From contig JAQGEQ010000071.1 in assembly GCA_034620365.1 (NCBI GenBank), positions 4,836,001 through 4,900,000 on the forward strand: a DNA stretch of 64,000 nt. Direction: 5' to 3'. The translations under genes and the position numbers were made by a program. A model generated the notes under the pieces. That model was not told the DNA's origin. It worked only from the letters and a program-made list of their open reading frames with translations, and made no database searches. Each line of letters begins with the position of its first letter. Positions within the stretch are counted from its first letter, which is position 1. The DNA is from Pegea sp. RAD2-039 (Eukaryota > Chordata > Thaliacea > Salpida > Salpidae). Positions 39,378 to 60,196 of this stretch are shown here, piece by piece.

Positions 39378-42300
39378 ATGATAAATGGTAGAAGAATGGA
39401 AACAGACTTTAATTGTTTATTTGATTCATCCACAAAGAATGTAAAAGAAAAGTCCACACCTTATAGATCGAATAGGATCACTTTAAACTTACAAGCAGAT
39501 CTCAATTTAGGACCAGAATTTTCATATATTGAATTAGTTGAGCAACAAAAAGTAAGTTTTTTGTGTTTTGAAGTAGATTGAATACTTTGTGTTTCTCTTT
39601 AATGTTTATTAAACTAAAAATTTGATTTTTTATGATTATTAGTTTTATTATAAAGATAATTTCAAAATGAATAAACAAAAATGAAACCTTAAAGTAGGTT
39701 TATTGTTAAAATCTGTTTTTTTTCAGCAAATTATTCATTAATTGTTATTTTTATTTTATATGACTTCATTGAATACATTATTTTAAATGCTGATATTTAT
39801 CTATCTTATATTTCTGATATAATATTTAATAGAATTGTTATTTATTTTCTAATAAATATTTACTATTTTGACTAGTTTTATAACTATTTACGCTTTTATT
39901 TACGTTTCTACTTTAGTGAGGAGAATGAATTAAGATTTCTTTATTTAGAACTTTGTTAATTTTTAAAGAGTTGTAAGAAGCTCATGATTATTCATCTTTC
40001 AATTCTATTATCTTTTCTCATTACGTAAAGATATTTACAAACAAATCTTGGATGATTTCATTTTAAGCTTTTATTTAACTTTCTTAGAATTTAAAGGAAT
40101 CTTCATCTCTTGACGGTGATGAAGATGCTAAAATGAAAGATTTAGCGAAAGAAATGGAAAAGAAATATGGGACAAAAAGATCTATAGAGAGTATGAGAAG
40201 AGAAGTCAGGGACCCTGGTTACGGATATGATGAAACAGACCCATTTGTAGATAATTCTGAATGTGTAAGTGATGTTTTCAAGTTTCTATTTTTCATTCTT
40301 GATCAGAAGTTCAAAGTACTACAAATGCTAAAAGTTAAATTTCATGACCTTTTAAATATTTGTAACTTTATAGAAAAACTTCATTTAACAAATAAGTTTT
40401 GATTTTCATCATTTTTATTTCTCTAATTTTCATCTGAAGTACGATGAAGTAGTCCCTCAAAGTCTTACTACTAAACATGGAGGTTTCTACATCAATCAAG
40501 GAGCTTTAGAGTTTCGTCCAACATCAGACACTAAATCATCTAATGACGAAAATGGATTTATAACTTGCTCTAAAAAGCGAAGGGGACTCGTTATAGAATC
40601 AGATGATGATGCAGATTTGAAAAATAGTAATTTTGCCATCACTACGAAAAGAGTGAGTCAATTTCTGTTGCTTATGTTGGTGTTCTATCTTTTCATCGAT
40701 TTAAAGCTAATTTTTTATCTTCTTAACTTCTTCATTCAATTATTTCATAGATGAAAAAATCAAATGAAACGGATAATAAGAAAAGAAAACTGAGTTTACA
40801 AGTAAAAGAAAAGAACTCACTTGCTAAAAGGTTAAATACAATTACTCTAATTTTACAAAATCTGATGTTTCTAAACATCTGTCTTAATATTTGCTAACTG
40901 TTCTTTGTAGCATATTTGCAAATATTTAAGTTTCCACTACACCAATGTCTTAATCGGAATCATTACTAGCAGATACGACAGATGCTAAGTTGTTCTAAAT
41001 AGCACCTATAGAGCGGCTTACATTCCAACCAATTCATTAAATAATTTACTTTACATGTATTCTGTTCAAAATTAAATATTCATGTGATGTCTCAGCAAAC
41101 TATCGTTGCTTTTACTAAACGTTTTGATACAAAAAAGTTAACTAAATTGAAGCTGATCAAATTTAACTTTTTTATTTATTTCTTAGCTCTGTAAAGAAAC
41201 AGAAAAAAGTAAGATTCTTAGTGAAGAAAGCAAGGGAACAGCAGTACATCTCATCTACTGGTTAGTGTTTCATGATAATCACTAAACCTCTTTTAGTAGT
41301 TGCAAGTTCTTCTTTCACACTTTAGTAATTAACTCAAGCTTCTACAAAACATCAAGTGTTTTCAAACAACTTCTTTGTTTTAACTTTTCTACAAATTAAG
41401 CTGGTTTTATTTCTTCTATTTCTAGCTGTTAAGACATCCAAGAAAAATTTGAAGACAGTTTTGGATGCGACACAAGAAAATGGTTCAACAGCAAACGAAG
41501 CAAGTTTAACTTCTAATTTTAAATGAGTTTTAACCCTTTTTAGCTGGCTCAGATACCATCAACTCAAATCTGTAAATATCAGTTGGTAATCTTCAAATAT
41601 TTCTCTTTAGAAATCATCTCATCTTCAAGAAAGCTCATTAAAAGCAACATCAGTGCCTGCTGCAAATAAAACGTTGACTGATGAAGATGTTAGTTTGGCA
41701 GGTCAGTTTGTTTATACAATTTACAACTAGCAGATTTAGTTGGTATTATTTAAAATCCTTCTAATTTACTTGGTTAGTTTGAATTACTGTCAGCTTAAAT
41801 CATCTGTTCTAGGACCTCTAATTCCATCTAATAATCTCTGACAAGATAGAACTTGCCGTATGCTACTCAAGAACACTTTCTACCGCACATGTTATTTTAA
41901 CATAATTTTTTTTTCTCTGATATTTTCTGTCATTCTTTTATAGCTTCACCAGATTTTGTATTTCACAAATTCCTTCTCTTGTCAATCAATGTGTTTTATA
42001 ATTAAGTTTTTTTAATAAAATCTTTATTATTTGTTTTGTTGGGATGAATGGTTTGTGGTTTTTCTCCTTATGACTTTCTAAGTCTTGGTCTTTTTAAAAG
42101 GTTTGAAAATTCTGGTTTCACCTTAAATGTATTCAAAGTGGTTTTTGGCTTGTTATTGATTATACGTTTCAGAAACTTTCTTGAATTAATAATATTTTTT
42201 GATATATCAGTTGTTTTTTATTCAAAAAATGGAAATCTTATCTCATATTTATCTTGAATTGACAACTTTTTTTATTCAAGAAGTTTATCTAATCATTTTT

Positions 42301-45300
42301 CAAGTATCTTTTGAAAGTTGTCAACAATTTATCAATATTTTTTATCATTTTCAGAGTCATCAGATGATGTAACTGATTTGTGTCAACCTGAAACTGTTAA
42401 CGATAAGAAAGATGAAGAAATATTCAAATCACTACCTCCAATGTTCAAAGAAAAAATCACAAGTTTACAAAACGTACGTTCAACATTCAACTCCTATTCT
42501 TCAATTGTTCCACTTTCAACCACCAACCGGGTTTTAATTTTAACTTTCCAGTTTGTTTTGTTTCAATTACAACTTCATAAAATTGTTTGTTGAAATTTTG
42601 ACAATTATTTAACGAAGGTGTTTCTCCATCGTGTTTTTTTATCTGATAATCATTAAAAGTAAATTTGCATACAACAATTAAATCGAGATGGAAATATCCA
42701 CCAATGAAATCAGCTGATTTTGCTCAAATTATTTGAATAAAATTCAATTTTCTTTAAATAAACCTTAAAAAGTGTAAAATAATGAAATCAATTTTCTATT
42801 TCTTCAAATATTCTCTCCACTAATGTCACGTGATCAGCTAATGTGTTGAAAAAAGACGAATCCAACATCGAAGCCCGCAACTAACACTTGATAATCTCTC
42901 ATTTTCTCCAACAGATCGCTAAAACGAACGGAGAAGAAGGTAAAGTGAAGTTCTTCTCCCCTGAAATCAACAGTGCCCTTCTCGACGTTGAGTTAGGTCT
43001 TCAGAAGTACAGTACCGGTCGCGAACGGACTTCTGTCATCCAGCTACTCACTGCTGTGGTTCCTTGTTCAAAAGAGACTCTTGTCAAACGGATGAAACGT
43101 CTCGTAACTTCTCAACAAGTCAGTTTACACCTCCCACGCGCGCTATTTTCTCTCATGCGCACCCGATACGTCACGGGCGAGTGCACACACCGCTGTTTCT
43201 CTTACCATAGTAAATAACGAGAAGCGGTGACGTCACAACACACTCGTTTGAAATTGATTTTCAAGCTCAGTCAGCGAGTGTCACGTGACCGGTTACAAGT
43301 TAAATCGTTCCTTGCTGCTTTACGCTGATTGGTTGCTGACTAGTCACGTGTTGCTTGTAGACGGAAATTCTGAAGCCGGCTATGAGTAAGTTGAAAGTGG
43401 CGGTTGACGCTGATATGCAAGTTCAGATGAAGCAGTATGTGGAGTTGTGTAATGCTCAGCAAGCAGCAAAGTGAGTTGATCTCCATCTTCATCACTTCTT
43501 AATCTCTTCTTTGATAGATCGGATGAACAAAAAATCTCTATCAGTCAGCAAGGAAGTGATGACGATGAAGGAAACGCGAATAAAACCGTTACTAATGGCA
43601 ACGTGTCTTGCCTGTTGACTAATGGAGAAGAGAAGACTAAAAGAACATATGCACCTAGAAGAAAGTTCGTCTGGAATGACGTCACTAGGTAGTCGCGACT
43701 TCATCTAAATCTTCTCAAATCTTTCAATTTTCTTTTTTCAAATTTTTGTAGATCTCTTTTCTACAACGTAGTCGAATTGAAATTGAAACTTTATGAACAA
43801 TCTAAAAGTAGAAATACAATTTCCATTTCGGAGTATTTGAAGGTAACATCTCGAGTTTATAACTCAAATTTTTATCACTTTGATTTGATTTTATAGATTT
43901 TCTTTGAAAATGAGTTGAAAAATTTGTGGCCCAGATTGTGGATGCAAAGCAGGATATTGTATAAAGAGAGTAGAAAGGTCCATGGACACTTAACCTCGGC
44001 TGAGTAAGTCCACATCATCAAATGTCTTTTAACCTTCAACAAGTTTCATTTTCAGAAAACAACCGAAAAAAGAGAAACCATCAACTCCATCTTCAAACTC
44101 TCTACCGACCTCTAGTGACACAATCACCAAAAAGAACTTCTTCACAAATGAGCAAGGCTCCTTTAAGATGATCAATCCTTACGTTGCTCTTGAAAAAACA
44201 ATCTTACCTCCATCATCTGTAAGCAACTCATCTTCATCATCTTCCAACAATCGCAAACCTGATCCAAATCTCACTTCCAACCATCTTTCATCTCTCTTCA
44301 AGTCTCAGCTAATAGCTGCAAAGAACTCCCTGAAGCAACATCCTCAAGGTCATCATGATCACATCTTCCAAAAGACAATTGCGACAGCGAAGAAGCAGTT
44401 AGCTGGAAGAAGTAAGACTAATCCTGAACCAACTCCAGTAAATCCCAAATCTATAAGCCTCACGGATATCACATCAAAAAATCCTGCTTATGTCCTTGTC
44501 AATCGGAAGCAGCAGAAACCTCCCATCATCCAGAAGACTTGTATCAAAGAGCTGAATCTCAGTAGCTTCCCAATACTCCTTCATGAAAGCTCTGAGAGTT
44601 TGAATCCTTCATCTACTCCTAATCAACATCCAGCCACCACCACCACTAAAGTAGTGATGAAGAAAGTTAATCAGCAGAAACAACAGATGGTGAAAAAGAC
44701 ATCTTCAGTGAGTAAATCTCCTCATCTTTATCAACCACCTCAACAGATGTCTTCTCAATTCATCAAACCTTCACAAACCACAACAACTCCTTCTTCACAT
44801 ACAATCAAGCCTCAGGTGAAGTTTATCAGTCCTCAACCACCTCAAATGATCAAATCAAAAGCTCAATTAGATCGTGTTCAAATCCATGAGTCGTTGATTA
44901 AATCACCTGTCGGTGAAGCACCCCAAAAACTGACTAAAATCCAACAAGAAAGTAGAAAGAAACAGAAAGTATTTACTCCGAATACGACAAGTAAAAGTCA
45001 TCAGCAACATCTCAATTCAAATAAGAAAACTCCTAAAAATAAACCGAAGAAGGAGTCAGTGAAGATACCTACTAACGATCATATGATCAACAATTATGAC
45101 TTGAGTATGGTTTTCAATTCAATATATCAGAGTACTATACTAAATCCATCGACAACGAACAACGATAATCTTCATCTAACTTACCAAATGCCTCCTTTCA
45201 TGCACAACTTCAATAAAGATAACTCCAATTGTGATTCAGCATTCAACCAACTTAACTATCTTCTTTATCCAAACAATCCATTGCATAATCCGCAAGCATC

Positions 45301-46171
45301 ACCAATTAAATCAAGTCCCTTGCACAGAAGTCCCTCTTCAGTTTCCACTTCTTCAAGTGCTACAAACGCCGCGAAGGTTCCTGTGACGTCACCGATTAGA
45401 ACGATCGATCTAACCAAGAAAGCGAGCAAACCGATAGTGGCTTCTACTTCTAAATGGCAGTCTCATTCGACTTCTTTGAAAACCAACAAATCGACGACGA
45501 GTAGTAATGTTAGAGTCTTGTCACTTCCCAAGAAACCCAACATCACTTCAACTTCTCTCAAATCAAACTACATCGCCGCTACCACCACCACCTCAAATCC
45601 AAAACTTTCTAATTTTATACTCCCTAAATCTTCTCAATCAAGCTCTTCAAAGATTGAATCAGCAAATAAAAAACAGGGCAAGGAATCTATAGTGTCTCCA
45701 TCATCTTCACCTGCTGCAACCTCCAGGAACAGCAATCTTCATCAAAATTTCCATAATCTTCCCTACTCTTTCACAACTACCAATAATTTTAATCAATATC
45801 GCAAGGGGAAACCCCCGACCTCCATCACACCTTATATACTGCATCATATGAATCCTACATCTTCCTCCCAGTCTTCTAACCCATCTTCAAACTCTTCTCA
45901 ATCAACTCATATTCTTCCGTTCTCACTTCCGGTGAGTGAATCTTATTTTTAGGTCTTCAGTCTTATCGGCTGTTGTCACGTGTTAGTTGTCTTCACTTTT
46001 TTTTTTCGAATATTTTTCATTCAAATTTTTGTTTGTAGAAAAATACTTTATCAAAATCTCCGAAATTTGTGATGGAAAATTATCTGAATAATCATAAAAA
46101 AGGTGATCTTCATCACTTCATCTGAGACTTACTTTCAACTTTTACTATCAATTTCAGAGAGCGGTTCCTGA
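39378..46171 (+). CDS. UBN: Ubinuclein (HIRA histone-chaperone complex subunit)
   Basis: A 16-exon model closes in frame at 1,212 residues: 39378-39551, 40088-40264, 40440-40652, 40751-40830, 41187-41260, 41426-41499, 41611-41701, 42355-42473, 42915-43118, 43361-43470, 43518-43688, 43752-43842, 43897-44003, 44056-45931, 46039-46102, 46158-46171. The N-terminus has [16 protein letters not shown]. The Hpc2-related domain reads [33 protein letters not shown] and [10 protein letters not shown]. The conserved middle domain reads [18 protein letters not shown] and later [16 protein letters not shown] with [20 protein letters not shown]. Exon 14 encodes about 625 residues rich in Ser, Asn, Pro and Thr, likely disordered. 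In other eukaryotes ubinuclein binds HIRA and helps deposit histone H3.3 independently of replication in the nucleus. The intron after exon 6 uses a GC donor, and the last coding exon is only 14 nt. Confidence 0.95.
43119..43360. promoter_or_regulatory. GC-rich ubinuclein intron packed with palindromic sites
   Basis: This intron is far less AT-rich than its neighbours. It contains CACGTG at 43282-43287 and 43345-43350, TGACGTCA at 43228-43235, an inverted CCAAT box (GATTGG near 43327) and several CGCG/GCGC steps. It could be an internal promoter or enhancer. No transcript evidence is available. Confidence 0.35.
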
Positions 46172-47929
46172 GGTGACGAACTCTGCCAAAAATCGTTTTA
46201 TTACATCAACAAAATTGTTTCTACTTGTCATGTTTGTGGATGTGGTTTTGTGATGTCTTCTTCTACCAAATTGTAGTCGTCAGCAGCAACCAGTTTCAAA
46301 ATCTCTTTTCCATTTACTGCGGCCTTTCACTTTCTTTTGCCTTTTTTTCAACAAACAGTTGTTGATGATCTTTCTCAAATCCTATCGTCGCTGGTTACAC
46401 CCTAGCTGAACTAATAGAAGCATTTCCGACTAATTCTTCCACTGTTTCTTCCTTGTACAAGGTGCTGTGTCAGTCCATCTCGCTTCAATTTGACAAACAC
46501 AAATCTTTATTTGGTTTTTTGAAGCAAATTTTTCTTCTTTAATCCGTACTTTTGTCGAAGCATGTCATTACGAAGATGAAGAGAGAGTTATCAACTTTAC
46601 AGATTATTGTCTCATCTTTTCTTTGTATCCAGTCGCTGCGTTTTCATAATTTTGCATTATTTTGAAAATTGTGACAATTTTAGGTAAACAACGGATCATT
46701 TGAAAGTTTCTGTCTCGTAAAAGCTTGAATAGATCATTTCAAGTAGAACATCTTAATTAAGTTCAAGTAAATCTCAGTTAATCTGAGCCAAAACACAAAA
46801 CATCTGTTCAACTGTTCTCAATTGGTTAACCTCTAGTAACTTTTTAATATTTCAAAACTAATATTAGTAGCGTGTTCGTTAAATATCTAAAAACTGATAA
46901 TCATTCATTTATGAAAATAAATTTAAGATTAATTTTAAAGATCAGCAGAATGTCTAGAGATTTTAACTTTAAATAAATTTGAGATTTAAATATTGGGTTT
47001 TTGTAATAACTTTTCTGAGTTAGATGAGTACAACAGAAAGAGTAATGTTACCGATAATGTAAAGCTGTGTTTCAGAGCCTGTGGTCTGATCTTATCAAAA
47101 TTTTTGCTATTTATAGTTTCAATAGAAGTTTATTAAAACCTTGACAAAAACATTTGGCCGAGGAGTTATCGTTTTGTTCTGAATTGTATTTTGATTAGCC
47201 ATATGTAATAAAAAGAGCTTTATTCATTTATAAAACGTTCGCTACACAAACCATACTTTTCATATAATGTGGCTAGCTCTAAGCCTAGTACTGATGACAT
47301 TTACGCTTGCGGTAAAATAATCTTCTGGTAAAAAGTTCAAATGTATCATACTATATAATTAAGTTTTTCAACAAGTAAAAGTACACGAAATGTTTTATAA
47401 ACTTAGTTTTGGAAACATTAGATTTCTGAAAAGTGTTGCAGATTCTAAAATGAAGAAATTAAAATAATTGCAACTAAACAGTAAGATGAAATGAAAGTCA
47501 CATTTCAATTAACTTTTAATAACTGCTATCAAATCATCTCAGCATCTGCTAAAAAAACAATTTTGACTTTTATTGTACTTGGCAAGACTGTTTAATACCA
47601 ATCAAAATTGCTGACTACAAAGTAAAACTGACAACAGTTATCTATTGCAGTCTGTTATGAGTCTACATTTACACACTTAGACAAAATGAAAGTTTACTAA
47701 CATTAACTCTTACCACTACATTCAAGCGAAGTATTATAATGATGAGTGGATGAAGTACTAACAGAATTTGTACTTGGTCAAAGAAATTATCATGAATACA
47801 GTGGTTAAAAGTATCTGTTTGTTGCTGATCATTTTCTTAAACTCGGACAGGGTAGTAGCAATTTGAACAAAACTTTTTACGAAGAGAAAGTTAAAAAGAA
47901 TCAGGAATTTTTATGTTTTAGAGTTGAGT
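46172..47929. other. Ubinuclein 3' flank, non-coding
   Basis: The first 450 bases are less AT-rich and probably 3' UTR. No exon, RNA gene or repeat is recognised in the rest. Confidence 0.5.
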
Positions 47930-48660
47930 TATTTATTTATAACAATAAACGCGAAGGAGGGTTCCTGAATAAAGCAACTCTCGCTGACACACGATTTCAC
48001 AAATAATATCTATTTTATATAATTGAGTTGAAAATATAGAAAGCAAACGATGCAACACATGGCATTTCAGTAGTCTCCATACAATATAACAGTTAACAAT
48101 TACATAGAATGTTAATAATATAAGAAAGAGAAAAAAATCACAGTTTAGAAATGACAATGTTGGCAATATAATAACGGTTCAACTTTTGCTTGAACAACAC
48201 AAGTGATTCTGACATGGCAATGTCTGATGGCAGCTGGTTCCAAGTACTAATTATGCAGTATGAGAAAAAATTTGCTCTGACCAATGTACTGGGTGATATG
48301 GGCTTATTAAGATGTAATGTGTGTCGTCTGAGCTGATATAACTTAAGGGAAGGACTAATGGAAAAGAAATCATCAAACTGAATGTCAATTAAATTGTGGA
48401 TAATTTTTTAAATAAGAATTAAGTCGTATTTAATCCGTCGAATTTCCAAAGTATCTAAATTGAAGAAGCTGAGACGATGTTTATAACTATCTTATTTAAT
48501 ATTAAGTTTCCTGCATACTAATCTCGTAAATATTGCCTGAACAGATTCGATTTTTTTGATATCACTAACTTGATATGGCATCCATGCACTGATATTGTAT
48601 TCAAGATTTGGACGTACGTACAATTTGAAAAGATTGATAAAAAAGCATGGATTCTAAGAA
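47930..48660 (-). mobile_element. 5'-truncated non-LTR retrotransposon (CR1/L2/Jockey-like LINE)
   Basis: The minus strand from about 48652 to 48167 holds one continuous frame with two in-frame stops. It reads like the C-terminus of a LINE reverse transcriptase ORF: FINLFKLYVRPNLEYNISAW, MPYQVSDIKKIESVQAIFTR, LRRHTLHLNKP, ANFFSYCIISTWNQLPSDIA and LVLFKQKLNRYY. The pattern LYxxLVRPxLEYxxxxW, then IExVQ, then FFSxRxxxxWNxLP is typical of these elements. About 230 bp of 3' UTR follows, ending in TTATTTATTTATAAC near 47930. The copy is dead (stops, no RT core) and lies between ubinuclein and the ABC transporter. Confidence 0.87.
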
Positions 48661-49377
48661 TTATTCTTCATAAAAGAAGCTCTACAGACTACAAGCTTTT
48701 TTTAACCAATACTAAGATGAAGTTACAAGAAGCTTAGACCTCAAAAGTTTAACAAAATAAACCTTTTGACATTTTCAAGTCATTTGATAATTGTTTCTGC
48801 GTTTTCGCTAAAATTTCTTTATATCTCTTGAAATGATTCTTTATAAAAGTTTTTTATTTACTATCAGCATCGCAAACTTCTAAGCACTCTGAACCACCAA
48901 CTACAAAACTTATATATTTTTCTAGACTATTGGACTCATTTGGTTGAAAATGAGTTTTATAAATTAGGGCTCAAGTGGACCAGCCAACCTTTGTATTATT
49001 TGCTTTTGCCGACTTTTGATTTGAAGCAGCCGTTATTGAAATGAAAAGAATTCAACCATCTCGTTGTGGAAGTTTAAAGTTTTGAGCAATCAACACTTAC
49101 AGCGCTATTGAGCTAATAATAATATTTATTTACTACGACCTGCAACAATTACATAATTTACTATCATATTAATTTAGGCTTCAAAACAGTTGGCTGAAGC
49201 AGAAAATAGAAATTTGAATAAAAAAGTTAGAAATTAGAACGTAGTCTTAGTTTAGTTAACTTAAGAGGATATCAATTCTAATGAATTATATTTTAATAAG
49301 TTTCAAATTTCCAGATAGGTTTTATTTTTTAAATTACTAATTGTTAAAATTTTAGAAATTGAAAGAATTAATTGGAA
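48661..49377. other. Intergenic stretch before the ABC transporter
   Basis: The LINE may extend a little into the left end, but no further coding match is seen. A pyrimidine-AG sequence near 49340-49354 suggests that an untranslated 5' exon of the ABC gene lies further left. Confidence 0.4.
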
Positions 49378-57397
<8,020 letters not shown>

Positions 57398-60196
57398 TTT
57401 TTGATTGAAGCTGATGAAAAAGATGTGAAAACCTCTTTTACAATCAACGCTTAAAAATTTATCTCTTAACAAGTTTCTTTAATAATTAAAAGAATATTTT
57501 TTTGCACTTGATTTCATTTCTTGAATGTGTAGGAAGATATGCTTGACAGAACTGATGAAAAGATTTGATGGAAAAACTTAATAAAATAAAATTATGTGTT
57601 ATTTAAAAATGTGTTTTTATTAGGTCAATGAAAAATTAGTTTTGAAGTTCAAATACAAAAACCTTTTTATTTGACATTTACTTAAATATTAGCATTTGTA
57701 AACAAAAAAATTCAATAGAAAAATGAAACAAAATCTATAACTAAAAATGTTTCAAAGTTTTATTACCAATTTTTAAGGAGCTAAACAGAAATATTTATGG
57801 TTGAAAATGTTTTTTTTCCAAATTCCTACAACACCAAAGTAAATTAATCATGATTTGCAAAAATTTCCCCATATTATTCATATATTCCATTATTCATAAT
57901 GATATAGCAAATATTACTTATTAAAGTTGTATAAAATCTATCACAAAGGCTAACTTTGTAGAATGACAATCAATTAAAAAAGAAAACAATTAAGATTAAC
58001 TAACCAATCTAAAAATTAGAGGTTTTGTTTCAATGACTTAACAAATAAGATGATATATAATAAAAGATAAAATGTTATTTTACATAAGCTCAACGCTCTG
58101 ATACACTTGAAAGAGTTAGACGTAAGAATAGAAGAATAGTTTTTTGAGTACCTGTGACAAAGATTAATTGCATAAAACCTTTTAAGAATTATACCATCGA
58201 AAGCTTTGTTTTATTATTTGTATACTTATTACTTTGTTGACACTATATCCAAAGAGCTTTACTAAACAATCATATAATAAATAAAAATGAAAGTCAGCTG
58301 CTGATATTTTAAAATGATTCAGTGACTCTTTGAAATCAAGAAAAGATTACTTTGCTACAATTTTTTAATACATCTGATACAGCCAGGGGAGTTTTTGATA
58401 GAAACATCTCAAAAAACACTACAAAACTGTTTTACGGCTTTTGACAACATTTTTTTAAATTTACCGGTTTTCTATATTAAAACTTTTTAGTTTATGTAAT
58501 TACGCATAATCTTTTCTAATTTTAACGTGATTAAATAAATAAAATGAAAATTTCAACATATATCCAATCTTTTTTGTTAAATTAGTTTGTGATTTTAGGC
58601 TATTTATTGTTTAAGGTGATTTAAATTCTCTTATTTTCCTAACCCTTTAAAACAGTGCTTAATTGTACTGATTAGGTGAGACTACAAAACTTGTATTCTG
58701 TGTCTATATTTGAAAACTGCAATCCTAATAAAGTAAATTTCGTTAAACTAAATCATATAAATTCATAAACAGGCTACAGAGATTATTACACAAAGTATTT
58801 AACAGCTCTTTATGTTAAATAATCATGAAAGCTGTAGTTTAAAAAAAAACTAATCTTTTGTTAAACTCAACAAAGTAGTTCCAGTTTGCTTTAATAAGCC
58901 AGTCTGAGGCCAAATGATATGTTATAATCATCAATTGATTTAAAAGCAAACTAAAAGCATCGCATAAAAAACCTTAGCTTATAAAAGTAAGATTAAATCA
59001 AACGAGGCTAGTAGCGTAACTTATCTTTGCTAGCTTTACAAGTTTACTCTTGAAATAATTTTAACCGATATTTTTACACAAAGATAATTAAGTCATAGAA
59101 TCATCTGAAGAATTTTGTATAAGACTAGCCAAGCAAATGATTGATAAAGATCGATAATGTTTATAAAGTAATTATTGAATAATTTGATTTTTACTTTGAA
59201 ATTTTCATATCTAGGTCGGTTATGTTTTTTTAATAGCTTGTTATTAAAAAAATTCCTTTGTAGCACTTATTATAAATAATTTATAAGATTTGGGGAACCA
59301 CCCGTGACAATTAAGTGTACAGTAAGAATAAACCAGATCTTCTTGTATTTTCTTTAAATCTAAGTTTTAAATAATTCTTTTAATGCTATAAAACTATAGA
59401 TATTATTTATTTAAAAATAAATAAATTCTCAAAAAGATTTTAGTTGTTATCAACATTTCTTACGGACTGTTATTAGAATATGCAATTATTTTAAATATCT
59501 TATATTATATGACATTAATTTTGTAAGATGGCTTTTGATTTCATTAATCAAGTTTATTAAAAAAAATTGACCATTATAATCAATTTTTTTTGATTTGACT
59601 AATAAGTAACAGATCTATTTATAAATCAGTAAATTTGGTATTTACTAATAAAAACAATATACAAAATAAGTATAATAATTTTTTATAAATTGTTTTTTAA
59701 TACTTAATACATGTGCTTCTCTTTGAAATGTATTTCTGTAATATCATACACATGTAATATCAACAAGTTTCATTTGATATTATTGTTTAATGTGTTATGA
59801 GTTACTGTTATGATATTCAAAATATATACAAAATTTTGTTAAAAATATTTTGAAGTTTAAAACTTTTTTTTGTATCAATAAAGTATCAATGATATTGGTT
59901 TCATTTGTTATAAATTTATTTTTATTAATAATATTCTACATTTATTGAATAATTATAATTAATTGAATAAATTATGTTACACTGTTTTAATTAGTCTGAA
60001 AGTTTGAATTAATAAACAAGTCATCTGAAAACTTAATTTGACATCATTTATAATTTGTTTTTAAATAAATTCATTTATATGAATTGCACAAACTCTAACT
60101 ATGATAATAAATATTTTATGTTTATGAATAATATTTGATTGGTTTTTATAGCCCTTCATTTAATTCAAATCTAGTTGTATCTTAATTATAAACTTG
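57398..60196. other. AT-rich intergenic stretch between ABCB and AP-3 delta
   Basis: About 2.8 kb. Apart from the ABCB polyadenylation signal, no exon, RNA gene or repeat family is recognised. Confidence 0.5.
57580..57589 (+). promoter_or_regulatory. Polyadenylation signal of the ABCB gene
   Basis: Overlapping AATAAAATAAA lies about 180 bases after the stop codon. Confidence 0.5.

Noticed and set aside
43492..43704. Minus-strand 70-residue ORF within ubinuclein
   Set aside because: It is the antisense of the ubinuclein exon at 43518-43688, whose plus-strand frame is in phase with its neighbours.
47933..48166. Independent small gene on the minus strand
   Set aside because: It is the 3' UTR of the LINE and shares sequence with the remnant at 28825-28990.
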